A stretch of 64,000 nucleotides of DNA from JALOLV01 sp046295175 (lineage in GTDB: Bacteria > Bacteroidota > Bacteroidia > Cytophagales > Spirosomataceae). Both the position numbers and the translations under genes were made by a program. The stretch is from positions 53,736-117,735 of the forward strand of contig JBKBNY010000014.1 of the NCBI GenBank assembly GCA_046295175.1. The letters are read 5' to 3'. The first letter of the stretch is position 1, and the number at the start of each line of letters is the position of its first letter. The notes below the pieces were generated by a model. The model made no database searches. It saw nothing but the letters and a program-made list of their open reading frames with translations, and was not told the origin of the DNA. Positions 1 to 8,710 of the stretch are shown here, in pieces.

Positions 1-560
1 TGGCTCGTACCGAATCAAACATGCTTCCGTTGGGGACAATCGCTCCAGATTTTAAGCTAAAAGATACTATTTCAGGGAAAGATTTATCGCTCGACGACCT
101 CAAATCTGAAAAAGCTACGGTGATAATGTTTATCTGTAACCATTGCCCTTATGTGATTCACGTAATGCCCGAAATTATCCGCATAGCCAATGAGTTTCAG
201 CCAAATGGTGTTTCGTTTATTGCTATCAGCTCAAATGATGTTGTGGCTTACCCGCAAGATGGTCCAGAAGCAATGACCGAATTTGCCAAACAATGGGGTT
301 TTACATTTCCGTATCTTTACGACGAAACCCAAGAGATTGCCAAAGCCTACGATGCCGCTTGTACACCTGATTTCTATGTATTTGATAGCCGAACAAAATT
401 GGCTTATCGTGGAAGACTGGACGAATCTCGACCGAGAGAAGAGAACCCCAAACCATTGACTGGTAAAGATTTACGAGGAGCATTAAATGCAGTTCTGGGC
501 GGTGGAATGGTCTCCGAAATCCAGTTTCCGAGCCTTGGGTGTAATATTAAATGGAAGTAA
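1..560 (+). CDS. Thioredoxin-family (AhpC/TSA-like) protein, start codon one base outside the window
   Basis: A redoxin-fold protein of about 186 residues, probably a cytoplasmic thiol-disulfide or peroxide-handling enzyme. The dithiol motif CNHC (C46, C49 in the longer numbering) sits after a beta-strand, as in thioredoxin folds, and is followed by a conserved PYV. The C-terminus ends PSLGCNIKWK, typical of the Bacteroidota 'thioredoxin family protein' group. Start choice: an internal ATG lies at 21, but bases 1-20 continue the frame with residues MARTESN if the base just before the window is A. That matches the MART...MLPLG N-terminus I know from the family, so I take the true start as one base upstream of the window. 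No signal peptide. The exact substrate cannot be told from sequence. Confidence 0.85.
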   Translation, partial: ARTESNMLPLGTIAPDFKLKDTISGKDLSLDDLKSEKATVIMFICNHCPYVIHVMPEIIRIANEFQPNGVSFIAISSNDVVAYPQDGPEAMTEFAKQWGFTFPYLYDETQEIAKAYDAACTPDFYVFDSRTKLAYRGRLDESRPREENPKPLTGKDLRGALNAVLGGGMVSEIQFPSLGCNIKWK

Positions 561-795
561 AAGGTGTAAACCTTTGAGTATTCCGAATTATCCGAATTTC
601 TCGAATATTTCTTAATCACTAAGAGGGGTTTAGTTCAACATTTATTATTTGAAATCCTAAATCGCTTGCTAAACGAGTTGAAATCTCGTTCTATATTTTG
701 CTCATTTATTTATCAATCCTAAGTATTCTTATTGGATAATTGCTCCTATCTTTGCAGGCTCAAAAATCAATTATTTAAAATTTATCCAACATCAA
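561..795. other. Intergenic region with partial promoter
   Basis: An AT-rich gap. A -7-like element TATCTTTG lies at 747-754, 41 bases before the DUF4494 start; no good TTTG element sits 19 bases upstream of it. There is no convincing terminator for the upstream gene and no small ORF worth calling. Confidence 0.4.
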
Positions 796-1290
796 ATGTC
801 GAATTGGTATCAAGGAAAAATTCGTTATCAACAACAAGACGAAAAAGGTAGAAATAAAACCATCAACGAAACATATCTGGTAGATGCAGTTTCTTACACA
901 GATGCCGAAGCCCGAATGTACAAGGCTGTGGCGTCGAATATCCCCGATTTTCACCTGTCAAAATTAGCCCGAATGAAACTCGCTGAGGTGTTTTTTGTAG
1001 ATGAGGGTTCGGAGATTTGGTATAAAGCAAAGGTTCAGTACATCGCCTTCGACGAGAAAACACAAAAAGAAAAGAAGATTCCGTACAATATGCTTATCAA
1101 CGCCGAGAATCCGCTCGAAGCGTATAATTTACTCAAAGAAAGGCTCGGTACTGTACAAGATTACCAAATCACAGATTTGAATATTACGAATATCTTAGAG
1201 GTAATTCCGTACGATGAGAAAGAGGAAAAATTAAAGCACGGAAACTTTAAACCATTGGCAGAAGTTTTGGCCAATCAAGAGTCAGAATAA
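796..1290 (+). CDS. DUF4494 domain-containing protein
   Basis: A 164-residue cytoplasmic protein of the Bacteroidota-specific DUF4494 family, recognised by the N-terminal MSNWYQGKIRY and the two tandem halves (about 1-75 and 76-150), each with a W-Y-x-[AG]-K strand start, which suggests an internal duplication. It has no signal peptide or membrane segment. Its function is unknown; no catalytic motif is visible. It is monocistronic: a strong hairpin follows immediately and the next gene is convergent. Confidence 0.85.
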   Translation: MSNWYQGKIRYQQQDEKGRNKTINETYLVDAVSYTDAEARMYKAVASNIPDFHLSKLARMKLAEVFFVDEGSEIWYKAKVQYIAFDEKTQKEKKIPYNMLINAENPLEAYNLLKERLGTVQDYQITDLNITNILEVIPYDEKEEKLKHGNFKPLAEVLANQESE

Positions 1291-1294
1291 AACC

Positions 1295-1327
1295 AAAAGC
1301 GGCATAATCGAGAATTATGCCGCTTTT
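1295..1327. terminator. Bidirectional terminator between DUF4494 and TonB receptor genes
   Basis: A perfect 10-bp stem (1299-1308 with 1314-1323, loop CGAGA) is extended by A-tract/T-tract pairing on both sides. It therefore ends with a U-run in either direction and serves both convergent genes. Confidence 0.85.
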
Positions 1328-1336
1328 TTTTATGAA

Positions 1337-3790
1337 TTAAAAGAAATTGAGATACATCTCTAAACCAATATAACGAGGGCGGCTCCACGAAATCTGATTG
1401 CCCCATTCGTATTCAAATCCATGCTGAATAAACCTTGCATCGGTTAGGTTTTTACCCCAAAGTGCGATGCTCCAATTGCCATTTTTGGGCATCAAAGCCG
1501 CACGTGCATTCACCATTGTGGCCGCTCTTCGAGCTAAAACTTCTGAGTTGCTAATATCGTTGTAGGCTTTACCAACGTGGTTGATGTTTCCGCCCAAAAT
1601 AACTCTGTATTTACTGCTTGGGAGTTCAATTGTGTATTGTGGTGCAACCGAAAGCGTAAAATTCGGAGCTTTCAACAAGCGATTTCCTGCATAATTGATT
1701 GGGTTTCCATCCTCGTCTTCGCCAAAAATAAAATCCCGGTATTTCATTCCGACCAAACCACTCGAAACATCAAGACGCAATCGCTTGAACATCCAGCTAA
1801 ATTCTCCTTCTACTCCAGCCCCATTGGTACGGCGAGCATTGGCAACGCTGATTCGATAACCTTGGTCAAGAATCTCCTGCTTGTTGCGATAACCAACATA
1901 AAAAGCAGCAAAATTAAATTTGGTTCGCTCGTTAAATTTAGTCTTGTAGCCAAACTCAAAAGTATTCACAAATTCGGGTTTAAAAAGCAAACTTGCTCCA
2001 CTCGAATCGTAGGTCACACTCGTATTGAACCCTGCACCTTTGAAACCCCTCGAATACTTGAAATAGGTCATCGAGAACGGACTAATTTCATAATTCAAAC
2101 TCAAATCGCCCGAAAAAACATTATCTAAAGTCGAAAGTTTAACGGGTTCGTCTTTAGTTCCTAATTCGATAGCGTAATACTCAATTATCCCAACATCTTT
2201 TTGTCTAAAGTTAAAATAGCTAATTGGCTGGTAATAATCCATTTTTTTACTTTCTGATGTAAATCGCAACCCACCAGCAATATTAAATTGCTTATTGACA
2301 CGATATTGACCCGAAAAGAAAGCCGCCGCACTTTGCGATTTTATCTGGGCATTGGTAGTGGCCGATTCAAGATAACCGGGGATTCTCCCAATCGGCTGAC
2401 CCAAAAGTACTTCAGCCACTGGTAAAAAATCAGAGGCCAATGTAAAAGTGTCACGTCCTGCAATGTTTTCGTTTAGGTAGTAAAGCCCTGCGATGTACGA
2501 AAACTGCTTATCTCTTGGTGTAGCTATCCGAATTTCTTGGCTAAAATTCTTTAATTCTTGGTTTCTTCCCCATCCCGAAACATCCTTTATGGTCTGGTCA
2601 TTATCACCAAAATATTTATCAATTGACGAATTATATGCCGTAATCGAGGTCAAAGAACCAAATTTAAGTTGAGATTCAATTTTCACACTCGCTCCATACT
2701 GGTCTCTTTCAAAAGTATTTGGCGTATTTTGGTTAGTATTTGTAAAGCTATCGGCTGGTAATCCGAGCGGTTGCTCGCCTTCACTGCCCGCACCATAAAC
2801 AAAGGTATTTTCGCCTTTACCATCACGACCATAGAAAAAACGTCCCGTAACATTTGTTTTATCGTTTGGCATGTAAAATAACGAGCCTCTGAATCCTCCA
2901 AAACGAGTTTTATTGGCAGCTTGTGAGTTTTTATTGGCATCTTGAATGAATCCGTTACGACCCGTATATGCACCTGTAAGTCTAAAAGCCAATTTGTTTT
3001 TGATGAGTTCAGTGTTGTACTTACCTCTAAACTGCATGAATCCGTAGTTGCCAAAATTGATTTCTGCTTGGCCATTTGTTGCAAATTCTGGTGTTTCAGA
3101 TACGACATTTACCACACCCCCAACCGTATTTTTACCAAAAAGGGTTCCTTGTGGCCCCCGCAAAACCTCAACTCGCTCAATATCAAAAAGCGTAGAATTA
3201 AACCCAAAACCTCTCGAAAAATATACATCGTCGATGTAAAGAGCCACGGTAGATTCAAAACCAACGTTATCGAAGTTTGATGAAAGTCCACGAATCGAAA
3301 ACGAAGGTTGCGATGCCAACCAAGAGTCAGTTAGCATATTAGGTACATTGTTGAGGGCTTCGATTGTACTATAAACGCTTCTTCTTTCAATCTCGCCAGA
3401 GTTAATCACCGTTGCGGCTACCGGTACTTTTTGTAAAAACTCCTCTACCCTTCTTGCCGAAACCACAACATCGGCAAGCTGCATATCGTTGCTAATCATC
3501 TCAAAGTTTACCTCGTAAGAGGCCAAACCGCTTATGTTTATCTTTTTCTCACTATCATGAAAACCAATAAATTTTGCCACTAACGAAACTTCTTTCGATG
3601 ATTCGGGCAATTTCAATTCAAAAGTTCCGCCAGCGTTTACGATTGTTCCTCTTGTAGAGCCTTTTACCGAAACAGTCGCACCAATGAGCGGCTCGCCGTT
3701 CTCGGCTCTGGTTACCCTTCCCCTAATCGTTACTTGGGCGATGGTCTGAAAACACGTTAAAATTAATAGTATAGGTAATATTTTTCTCAT
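1337..3790 (-). CDS. TonB-dependent receptor with N-terminal carboxypeptidase-like regulatory domain
   Basis: An 817-residue outer-membrane active transporter. In order: signal peptide (about 1-18, ending TIAQ), a carboxypeptidase-regulatory-like domain (about 20-105), a plug domain (about 115-230, with the FGKNTVGGVVNV segment typical of plugs), then a 22-strand-type barrel ending in aromatic residues LNFF. The substrate is unknown. No SusD-like lipoprotein lies nearby, which argues against a classical glycan SusCD pair and leaves siderophore, vitamin or small-molecule uptake open. It sits downstream of a stand-alone carboxypeptidase-like protein (gap about 30 bases) and a coiled-coil secreted protein on the same strand, so the three may be co-transcribed. 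An antisense ORF at 1577-2128 is a shadow. Confidence 0.92.
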   Translation of the reverse strand: MRKILPILLILTCFQTIAQVTIRGRVTRAENGEPLIGATVSVKGSTRGTIVNAGGTFELKLPESSKEVSLVAKFIGFHDSEKKINISGLASYEVNFEMISNDMQLADVVVSARRVEEFLQKVPVAATVINSGEIERRSVYSTIEALNNVPNMLTDSWLASQPSFSIRGLSSNFDNVGFESTVALYIDDVYFSRGFGFNSTLFDIERVEVLRGPQGTLFGKNTVGGVVNVVSETPEFATNGQAEINFGNYGFMQFRGKYNTELIKNKLAFRLTGAYTGRNGFIQDANKNSQAANKTRFGGFRGSLFYMPNDKTNVTGRFFYGRDGKGENTFVYGAGSEGEQPLGLPADSFTNTNQNTPNTFERDQYGASVKIESQLKFGSLTSITAYNSSIDKYFGDNDQTIKDVSGWGRNQELKNFSQEIRIATPRDKQFSYIAGLYYLNENIAGRDTFTLASDFLPVAEVLLGQPIGRIPGYLESATTNAQIKSQSAAAFFSGQYRVNKQFNIAGGLRFTSESKKMDYYQPISYFNFRQKDVGIIEYYAIELGTKDEPVKLSTLDNVFSGDLSLNYEISPFSMTYFKYSRGFKGAGFNTSVTYDSSGASLLFKPEFVNTFEFGYKTKFNERTKFNFAAFYVGYRNKQEILDQGYRISVANARRTNGAGVEGEFSWMFKRLRLDVSSGLVGMKYRDFIFGEDEDGNPINYAGNRLLKAPNFTLSVAPQYTIELPSSKYRVILGGNINHVGKAYNDISNSEVLARRAATMVNARAALMPKNGNWSIALWGKNLTDARFIQHGFEYEWGNQISWSRPRYIGLEMYLNFF

Positions 3791-3820
3791 GAATAAGGTA
3801 GTATAAATATGATTAAGGGG

Positions 3821-4252
3821 TTATTCGGAAGGTGGAATATTTGATGCAACAGTTCTGGGCTCTTCTTTTGGTAATTCAGGATTTTTCTTGTTAGTGTTTG
3901 TAATCAATCTAAATATCTTTTTTATCGTTCGATTTTTATCAATTAATTCAAAATTCTGAACAACCTTGATTGCTCCGTCGGTCGAGATTGGTAATTCCAT
4001 CGGATGAAAACCATCGTATTTTGCCACCAATATCGACAATTTACTTTTTACATTCAGTACATATTGCCCTGTCTCGTCGGTAATAGTTCCACGATTTGTA
4101 CCTTTTATGGTTACGCTCGCTCCTACAATCGGTTCTTCGGTACCCTCTCTATAAACTTTGCCCGTAATTTGGGTACTTTGTGCTATTGTGGTAGATGTCA
4201 TGTAGCACCAAAGAGCAACCGCCAAAGCGGATGATTTGATAATAATTTTCAT
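3821..4252 (-). CDS. Secreted stand-alone carboxypeptidase-like regulatory domain protein
   Basis: A 143-residue exported protein: signal peptide (about 1-24, ending TIAQ) and one carboxypeptidase-regulatory-like beta-sandwich (about 28-105), followed by a Lys/Pro-rich tail. Its TGKVYREGTEEPIVGASVTI stretch and following TNRGTI closely resemble the N-terminal domain of the TonB receptor just downstream. It has no barrel or plug. It is either a free accessory domain working with the receptor, or the surviving N-terminus of a duplicated receptor; its clean stop and intact signal peptide favour a working gene. Confidence 0.75.
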   Translation of the reverse strand: MKIIIKSSALAVALWCYMTSTTIAQSTQITGKVYREGTEEPIVGASVTIKGTNRGTITDETGQYVLNVKSKLSILVAKYDGFHPMELPISTDGAIKVVQNFELIDKNRTIKKIFRLITNTNKKNPELPKEEPRTVASNIPPSE

Positions 4253-4302
4253 TTGCAGTTAATTTTTATGGGTTACAATTTTTAAATCACAGTATTCCAG
4301 AA

Positions 4303-5064
4303 TCAAGGCTTTAGCTTAGATTCTAAAAGTCTAATCGCTTTTTCTTGGTAAAGTTTAGCTTTATCCAAATCGTCTTGAGGTTCGTATTGTTTATTGCTAA
4401 ATCTTACTTTCTCTAACAAACTCGTAGAGGCAAACAACAAAGTCTTGTTTGAATCGTATTTGTGTGGTTTTAGCTGGATTTTCATTTCGAGCAAAACGTC
4501 AATAGTCTTATCGAAAACCCACCAAGCCTCGGTGTTTCCATCAAAAGCCTTGTTGATTTTTACAAGACCTTTTGAATCGTCTTCGTCAAATTGAAACCCG
4601 AGCGATTCGTCCGATAATCTGTCAATGATACTTTCTTTTACTTTGGCAATTGGCTGGTTGTAGATTCGGGCAATCTCGTTGTTTTTTTCGAGAGCCAAAT
4701 CATATTTGAGCATTTCAATGTTTTTCTGAGCAGTACTAAGCTCGGTGCTTGTAGAAGTAAGTTTGTTTTCTAATTGTCTTTTTTGGTCTTCGAGTGTACT
4801 TTTTTGGTTGGCAAGCGTGTTATTATTGCTGATTTGTAGATTGAGCGAATCTCGTAAATTAATCACCCAATTCATGAATCTCTTGTTGCTTTCGTGCAAA
4901 CTCAGATTTTCTTCGGTAAGTTGTTTGTTGTTGATGGTGCAGTCATTCAGTCTTCTTCTCAGATTGGCTACTAATTTTTCATTTTTATCTTGTGCAAAAA
5001 GTATATCTGCCGTAGATAACATAAAAAAAAGGAGCAATGAGAAGCCTAAGTAGAGTTTCTTCAT
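4303..5064 (-). CDS. Secreted coiled-coil protein, function unknown
   Basis: Starting at the ATG at 5064 gives a 253-residue protein with a good signal peptide (MKKLYLGF... ending ILFAQ). An upstream in-frame ATG would put 15 polar residues in front of this and spoil the signal, so I prefer the internal one. Residues about 30-140 are a long heptad-rich coiled coil (many L, K, E, N, Q), followed by a folded C-terminal part (about 145-253) without a motif I recognise. It is probably periplasmic. It lies upstream of the carboxypeptidase-like protein and the TonB receptor on the same strand. Confidence 0.7.
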   Translation of the reverse strand: MKKLYLGFSLLLFFMLSTADILFAQDKNEKLVANLRRRLNDCTINNKQLTEENLSLHESNKRFMNWVINLRDSLNLQISNNNTLANQKSTLEDQKRQLENKLTSTSTELSTAQKNIEMLKYDLALEKNNEIARIYNQPIAKVKESIIDRLSDESLGFQFDEDDSKGLVKINKAFDGNTEAWWVFDKTIDVLLEMKIQLKPHKYDSNKTLLFASTSLLEKVRFSNKQYEPQDDLDKAKLYQEKAIRLLESKLKP

Positions 5065-5205
5065 TGAAAATTTATTTATTAGGTAAGCATTAAGGTAATT
5101 GTAATACAAATATGATTATTCTTTCTATATTTTCAAAAAAAAATGAAAATTATTTTCAACCATATCGCTTTTCCTTTCAATACTCTATAAATCAGGCATT
5201 TAAAA

Positions 5206-5239
5206 CAAAATCCCATCCAGAAACCTGAATGGGATTTTG
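5206..5239 (-). terminator. Terminator of mdh
   Basis: Read on the minus strand, a perfect 11-bp stem (CAAAATCCCAT with ATGGGATTTTG) is extended inward by four more pairs (one G-U) around a GTTT loop and followed by a T-rich stretch. It lies 24 bases past the mdh stop. Confidence 0.8.
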
Positions 5240-5262
5240 CAAATATCTAAAATCAATGAATT

Positions 5263-6207
5263 CTAAACATTCAAAGTTTTTAACACATCGTTCATATTAC
5301 GAACCGCATTTGCTGATTTCTCAAACGTTGCTTTTTCGTCGTTGTTAAGGCGATAGTTGATGATTTTTTCCCAACCATTTTTACCCAAAACAACTGGTAC
5401 ACCTAAACAGATGTCTTTTTGTCCATACTCACCATTGAGAGCCACCGAACAAGGAATGATTTTCTTCTCGTCACGGATGATAGCCTCAACTACCGAACAA
5501 GTTGCCGCACCTGGTGCATACCAAGCCGAAGTACCCAAAAGACCTGTCAAAGTAGCACCACCAACCATTGTATCGGCAGCGATTTTCGACAACGCTTCTT
5601 TTGCCAACATACGGCTTACTGGCACACCTTGCCAAGTTGCCAAACGAGTCAACGGAATCATTGTAGTATCACCGTGACCACCGATTACGTTTGCATGAAG
5701 GTCACCCTGCGAAACACCCATCGCTTGCGACAAATAGTAACGGAAACGTGATGAATCCAAAGCTCCACCCATACCGATTACTCTTTTCTTAGAAAGACCC
5801 ATCGACTGAGCTACTTGCAACGCCAAGTAAGTCATGGTATCCATTGGGTTAGAAACGATAACTAAGATTGCTTTTGGAGAATGAGTAAGGATATTGGTAA
5901 CAACAGTCTTAACGATACCAGCGTTGATTCCGATAAGCTCTTCACGAGTCATACCAGGTTTACGTGGCAAGCCAGAAGTGATTACGACTACATCCGACTT
6001 AGCAGTTTTTGTGTAGTCATTTGTCGAACCAATGATTGTTGTATCGAAACCTTCTAAAGCTGCACATTGCATCAAATCCATTGCTTTACCTTCGGCAACA
6101 CCTTCTTTGATGTCGAGCAATACTAATTCATCTACAATTTGTTTGCGAGCGATGTTATCGGCGGTTGTAGCTCCAACTGCACCTGCACCTACGACAGTTA
6201 CTTTCAT
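5263..6207 (-). CDS. mdh: Malate dehydrogenase
   Basis: A 314-residue NAD-dependent malate dehydrogenase of the lactate-dehydrogenase-like type, interconverting malate and oxaloacetate in the TCA cycle. Visible: the dinucleotide-binding GAGAVG (7-12), D32 that selects NAD over NADP, substrate arginines R82 and R88 in the mobile loop (LPRKPGMTR), N120, D151/R154, and catalytic H178 in GGHGDT. R82 in place of Gln marks malate rather than lactate specificity. The length is normal. It is monocistronic with its own terminator. Confidence 0.96.
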   Translation of the reverse strand: MKVTVVGAGAVGATTADNIARKQIVDELVLLDIKEGVAEGKAMDLMQCAALEGFDTTIIGSTNDYTKTAKSDVVVITSGLPRKPGMTREELIGINAGIVKTVVTNILTHSPKAILVIVSNPMDTMTYLALQVAQSMGLSKKRVIGMGGALDSSRFRYYLSQAMGVSQGDLHANVIGGHGDTTMIPLTRLATWQGVPVSRMLAKEALSKIAADTMVGGATLTGLLGTSAWYAPGAATCSVVEAIIRDEKKIIPCSVALNGEYGQKDICLGVPVVLGKNGWEKIINYRLNNDEKATFEKSANAVRNMNDVLKTLNV

Positions 6208-6490
6208 ATTTGTTTTGAACTAAATTTATGTGATTGAATAATAACGATTGTCAAACAGTAGGCATTCTGTTGTCATTCGGTTGCAAAAAACAATATTCGA
6301 TAATTATAACTCATCAACTGAATGACTATCGAATGACCACAGAATGACAATGAACAACTCTCATTGACGGTTCAAATTTATTGCACTATTCCAATAAAAC
6401 CTAAATGAATTTTTACTTTTTCTTGGATTTTTCCAAAATTCTATACTTTTTTAGCTAATTTTTTGTTATTGACTAAAAAACACACCAAAA

Positions 6491-6919
6491 ATGGCCGACA
6501 GTACAGTTTCAAAATCAGATTTGCTTTCCAAAATATTAGAATCATTTGTATTTAAAAGTGCGATGGGCAAAGCACCAAGGATAGCCCGAAACGCCGAAAG
6601 TTTATTGAAGTTACTGAGAAATTCGCTCCAAAAAACCCAAGAATTGGGTGTTGGCGGACTTGCCGACGAAATCAGAAATAAGGTTACGCTTCTGGGCAGA
6701 TTGGTAAAGGCGTACGCCGCGGGGCAATATAGACAAGTTGATAATCTGAGTTTGATAAAAATCATTGCAGGATTGATTTACTTCCTTTCTCCGATTGATG
6801 TCATTCCAGATATTCTTCCATTCGTTGGGCTTTCGGATGATGTCGCTTTGTTGATTTTCATTACTAAAAGTATTGGTGATGAATTAGAGAAATTTGAGAA
6901 TTGGGAGAAAACCGTTTGA
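6491..6919 (+). CDS. YkvA/DUF1232 family protein
   Basis: A 142-residue protein. The C-terminal part (about 88-125) is a DUF1232 module with the diagnostic YFLSPIDVIPD followed by D-D-V-A, predicted to form a short amphipathic membrane hairpin. The N-terminal half is a basic helical region unique to the Bacteroidota versions. The biochemical role is unknown. It stands alone between divergent mdh and convergent outer-membrane genes. Confidence 0.85.
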   Translation: MADSTVSKSDLLSKILESFVFKSAMGKAPRIARNAESLLKLLRNSLQKTQELGVGGLADEIRNKVTLLGRLVKAYAAGQYRQVDNLSLIKIIAGLIYFLSPIDVIPDILPFVGLSDDVALLIFITKSIGDELEKFENWEKTV

Positions 6920-6932
6920 TATAATCAATTTT

Positions 6933-6960
6933 TTAAGAACACGCCGAGGCGTGTTCTTAA
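6933..6960 (+). terminator. Possible terminator hairpin after the YkvA gene
   Basis: A perfect 12-bp inverted repeat (TTAAGAACACGC with GCGTGTTCTTAA) encloses a CGAG loop. It is strong, but a proper U-tract after the stem is lacking, so it may be a transcript-end stabiliser rather than a classic terminator. Confidence 0.5.
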
Positions 6961-6972
6961 AATCCTTAAAAT

Positions 6973-7671
6973 CTACCAACTCACCCCAAGCGTGATTCCT
7001 GCATTTGGCACAACACCCGCTTTATCGACAAATCGAAGGATATTTCTACTATCTCGACTATAATATTTACTAAGAGGGGCTAATAATAAATTATCTTCGT
7101 ATTTTTTTAGGAGTCTAATACCACCACCTAAGAATGTATCAAAATAGATATTTTTGAATACTCTAACTTGAAAACCAATATTACTCCCCACTGTTCCACC
7201 AAAATAATTGATTCTACTATTAATAATGACATAATTTGGGTCAACTGGTCTCCCTTCAGAATCATGAGTATATGTGAAATATCGTGCATCAAGGTGACGG
7301 TAGTTATAATCTACCCTTAAAAATGGGGCAAAATAAAAACCGTGACTTAATGAACTCGCATCTACTTTGGGAGTGGATAGGTAAAATCTTTTCTCATAGT
7401 TTAACGAAATACCAAGCCAATTTGACGTATTTTCAGTTGGATTCTGAAAGTTACTGTCTCCATTTACCCAATTTACTTTGTATCGAAACCCTAATATGAG
7501 ATTTGAACTCTGTGTTTTTGAGCGATTAAATTTTTCAATACCAATTTGTAACGAATTTGAAGCTAATTCTACTGGATATAATTTTACAATTCTTTGTGAT
7601 TTGACTACGGATATTTGTGCAAAAGATACTGATAGGATACAGTTTAAGAGGATAGTGAATTTATATTTCAT
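6973..7671 (-). CDS. Outer-membrane beta-barrel-like protein, paralogue A
   Basis: A 232-residue exported protein with a signal peptide (about 1-18) and alternating hydrophobic/polar strands rich in Tyr, Phe and Asn, closing with a strand that ends in W. It shares many stretches with the neighbouring gene at 7810-8532 (LQIGIEKFN versus LQLGFEKFN, YFGGTVGSNIGF versus YLGGTAGLNIGY, and the identical last 17 residues DKAGVVPNAGITLGVSW). The two are tandem paralogues, probably 8-stranded outer-membrane proteins. I do not recognise a named family. A promoter lies just upstream at 7705-7736. Confidence 0.75.
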   Translation of the reverse strand: MKYKFTILLNCILSVSFAQISVVKSQRIVKLYPVELASNSLQIGIEKFNRSKTQSSNLILGFRYKVNWVNGDSNFQNPTENTSNWLGISLNYEKRFYLSTPKVDASSLSHGFYFAPFLRVDYNYRHLDARYFTYTHDSEGRPVDPNYVIINSRINYFGGTVGSNIGFQVRVFKNIYFDTFLGGGIRLLKKYEDNLLLAPLSKYYSRDSRNILRFVDKAGVVPNAGITLGVSW

Positions 7672-7704
7672 AACAAATCAATAATTATGGATATGGATTG
7701 TAAA

Positions 7705-7736
7705 CAAATATAGATTTTGAAATAATAACCTACAAA
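7705..7736 (-). promoter_or_regulatory. Bacteroidota-type promoter of paralogue A
   Basis: On the minus strand TTTG (7733-7736), a 20-base spacer, then TATATTTG (7705-7712). This is within one base of the TTTG-N19-TAnnTTTG consensus and lies 34 bases before the start codon. Confidence 0.6.
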
Positions 7737-7809
7737 ACCCGAATCACGGATTCATTTCTCGAATTATATTCCAAAATCTTAACATTGTTTTAGCTTTTAT
7801 GCAAATACC

Positions 7810-8532
7810 CTACCAACTCACCCCAAGCGTGATTCCAGCATTTGGCACAACACCCGCTTTATCGACAAATTCGATGATTGCTCCGTAGTCACCTGAATAG
7901 TAAGTTTGATTTTGCGACGAACGATTAACGTTTTCTTTCTTCGATAATAGTCTAAGGCCTCCACCCAAATAAGTATCAATGTACATATATTGAAAGAGCG
8001 TAAACTGATAGCCAATATTTAGGCCTGCCGTACCCCCCAAATAACTTATTTTTCCGTAGTTTCTAACTAAAACAGTGTTCGATTGTCCGTTGGCATTGTT
8101 ATAACTGTAAAACGAATTATCAAAATCTCGTACGTTGTAATCTGCTTTCAGGAATGGAGCTAAATAGACACCGTATTTGAATGGTTTTTCGGGATTTTCA
8201 TCAATAAACTTAGATTTGAATTTCGGAATGTAAATCCTTCTTTCGAATAAAATCGAAGCCCCAGCCCAATTATTGTAGTTGTCAAAAGAATTACCATTTG
8301 CATCATATTGGATATTACCATTACCCTTTTTGTAACGCACTCCAAAAACCACATTTGTACTTCGGCTAAAGTCTTTATTGAACTTCTCAAAACCCAATTG
8401 TAGAGAATTTGTTACTAAACCTAATGGATAGAATTTTAAAATGGTAAGTGGTTTTTCGTCGGATTTTTGGGCAAAAGTACCAGTTGAAAATACTAAAAAA
8501 GCCAAGAGTAGTACGGAGAATTGCTTTTTCAT
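7810..8532 (-). CDS. Outer-membrane beta-barrel-like protein, paralogue B
   Basis: A 240-residue exported protein with a clear signal peptide (about 1-21, ending TFAQ) and a strand-rich mature part ending in GVSW. It is the tandem paralogue of the gene at 6973-7671: similar throughout and identical over the last 17 residues, with the duplicated DNA also conserved at the 3' end. The pair arose by duplication; the divergent middle loops (for example NANGQSNTVL here) suggest surface loops changing faster than the barrel. Function unknown. Confidence 0.75.
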   Translation of the reverse strand: MKKQFSVLLLAFLVFSTGTFAQKSDEKPLTILKFYPLGLVTNSLQLGFEKFNKDFSRSTNVVFGVRYKKGNGNIQYDANGNSFDNYNNWAGASILFERRIYIPKFKSKFIDENPEKPFKYGVYLAPFLKADYNVRDFDNSFYSYNNANGQSNTVLVRNYGKISYLGGTAGLNIGYQFTLFQYMYIDTYLGGGLRLLSKKENVNRSSQNQTYYSGDYGAIIEFVDKAGVVPNAGITLGVSW

Positions 8533-8710
8533 AAATGCTGAAATTAAAAATGATTGTGTTATTTATTTTGTTAGTTGCACTTGTACTATAACGATTAAAT
8601 ATGGGTCAATATTTAATAATTCTACAACTTCGTCTATAACTTTCGTACAGATTTAGAGGTACGTCATAAATTTTATATCTTTAAGACTTGTTAACAATCT
8701 TGAGAAATTC

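Noticed and set aside
1577..2128. 183-residue open frame on the plus strand opposite the TonB receptor
   Set aside because: It lies wholly inside a well-supported receptor gene, has no recognisable motif, and reflects codon structure of the opposite strand.
5357..5751. Two plus-strand open frames over mdh
   Set aside because: Both are fully antisense to malate dehydrogenase, with no motifs.
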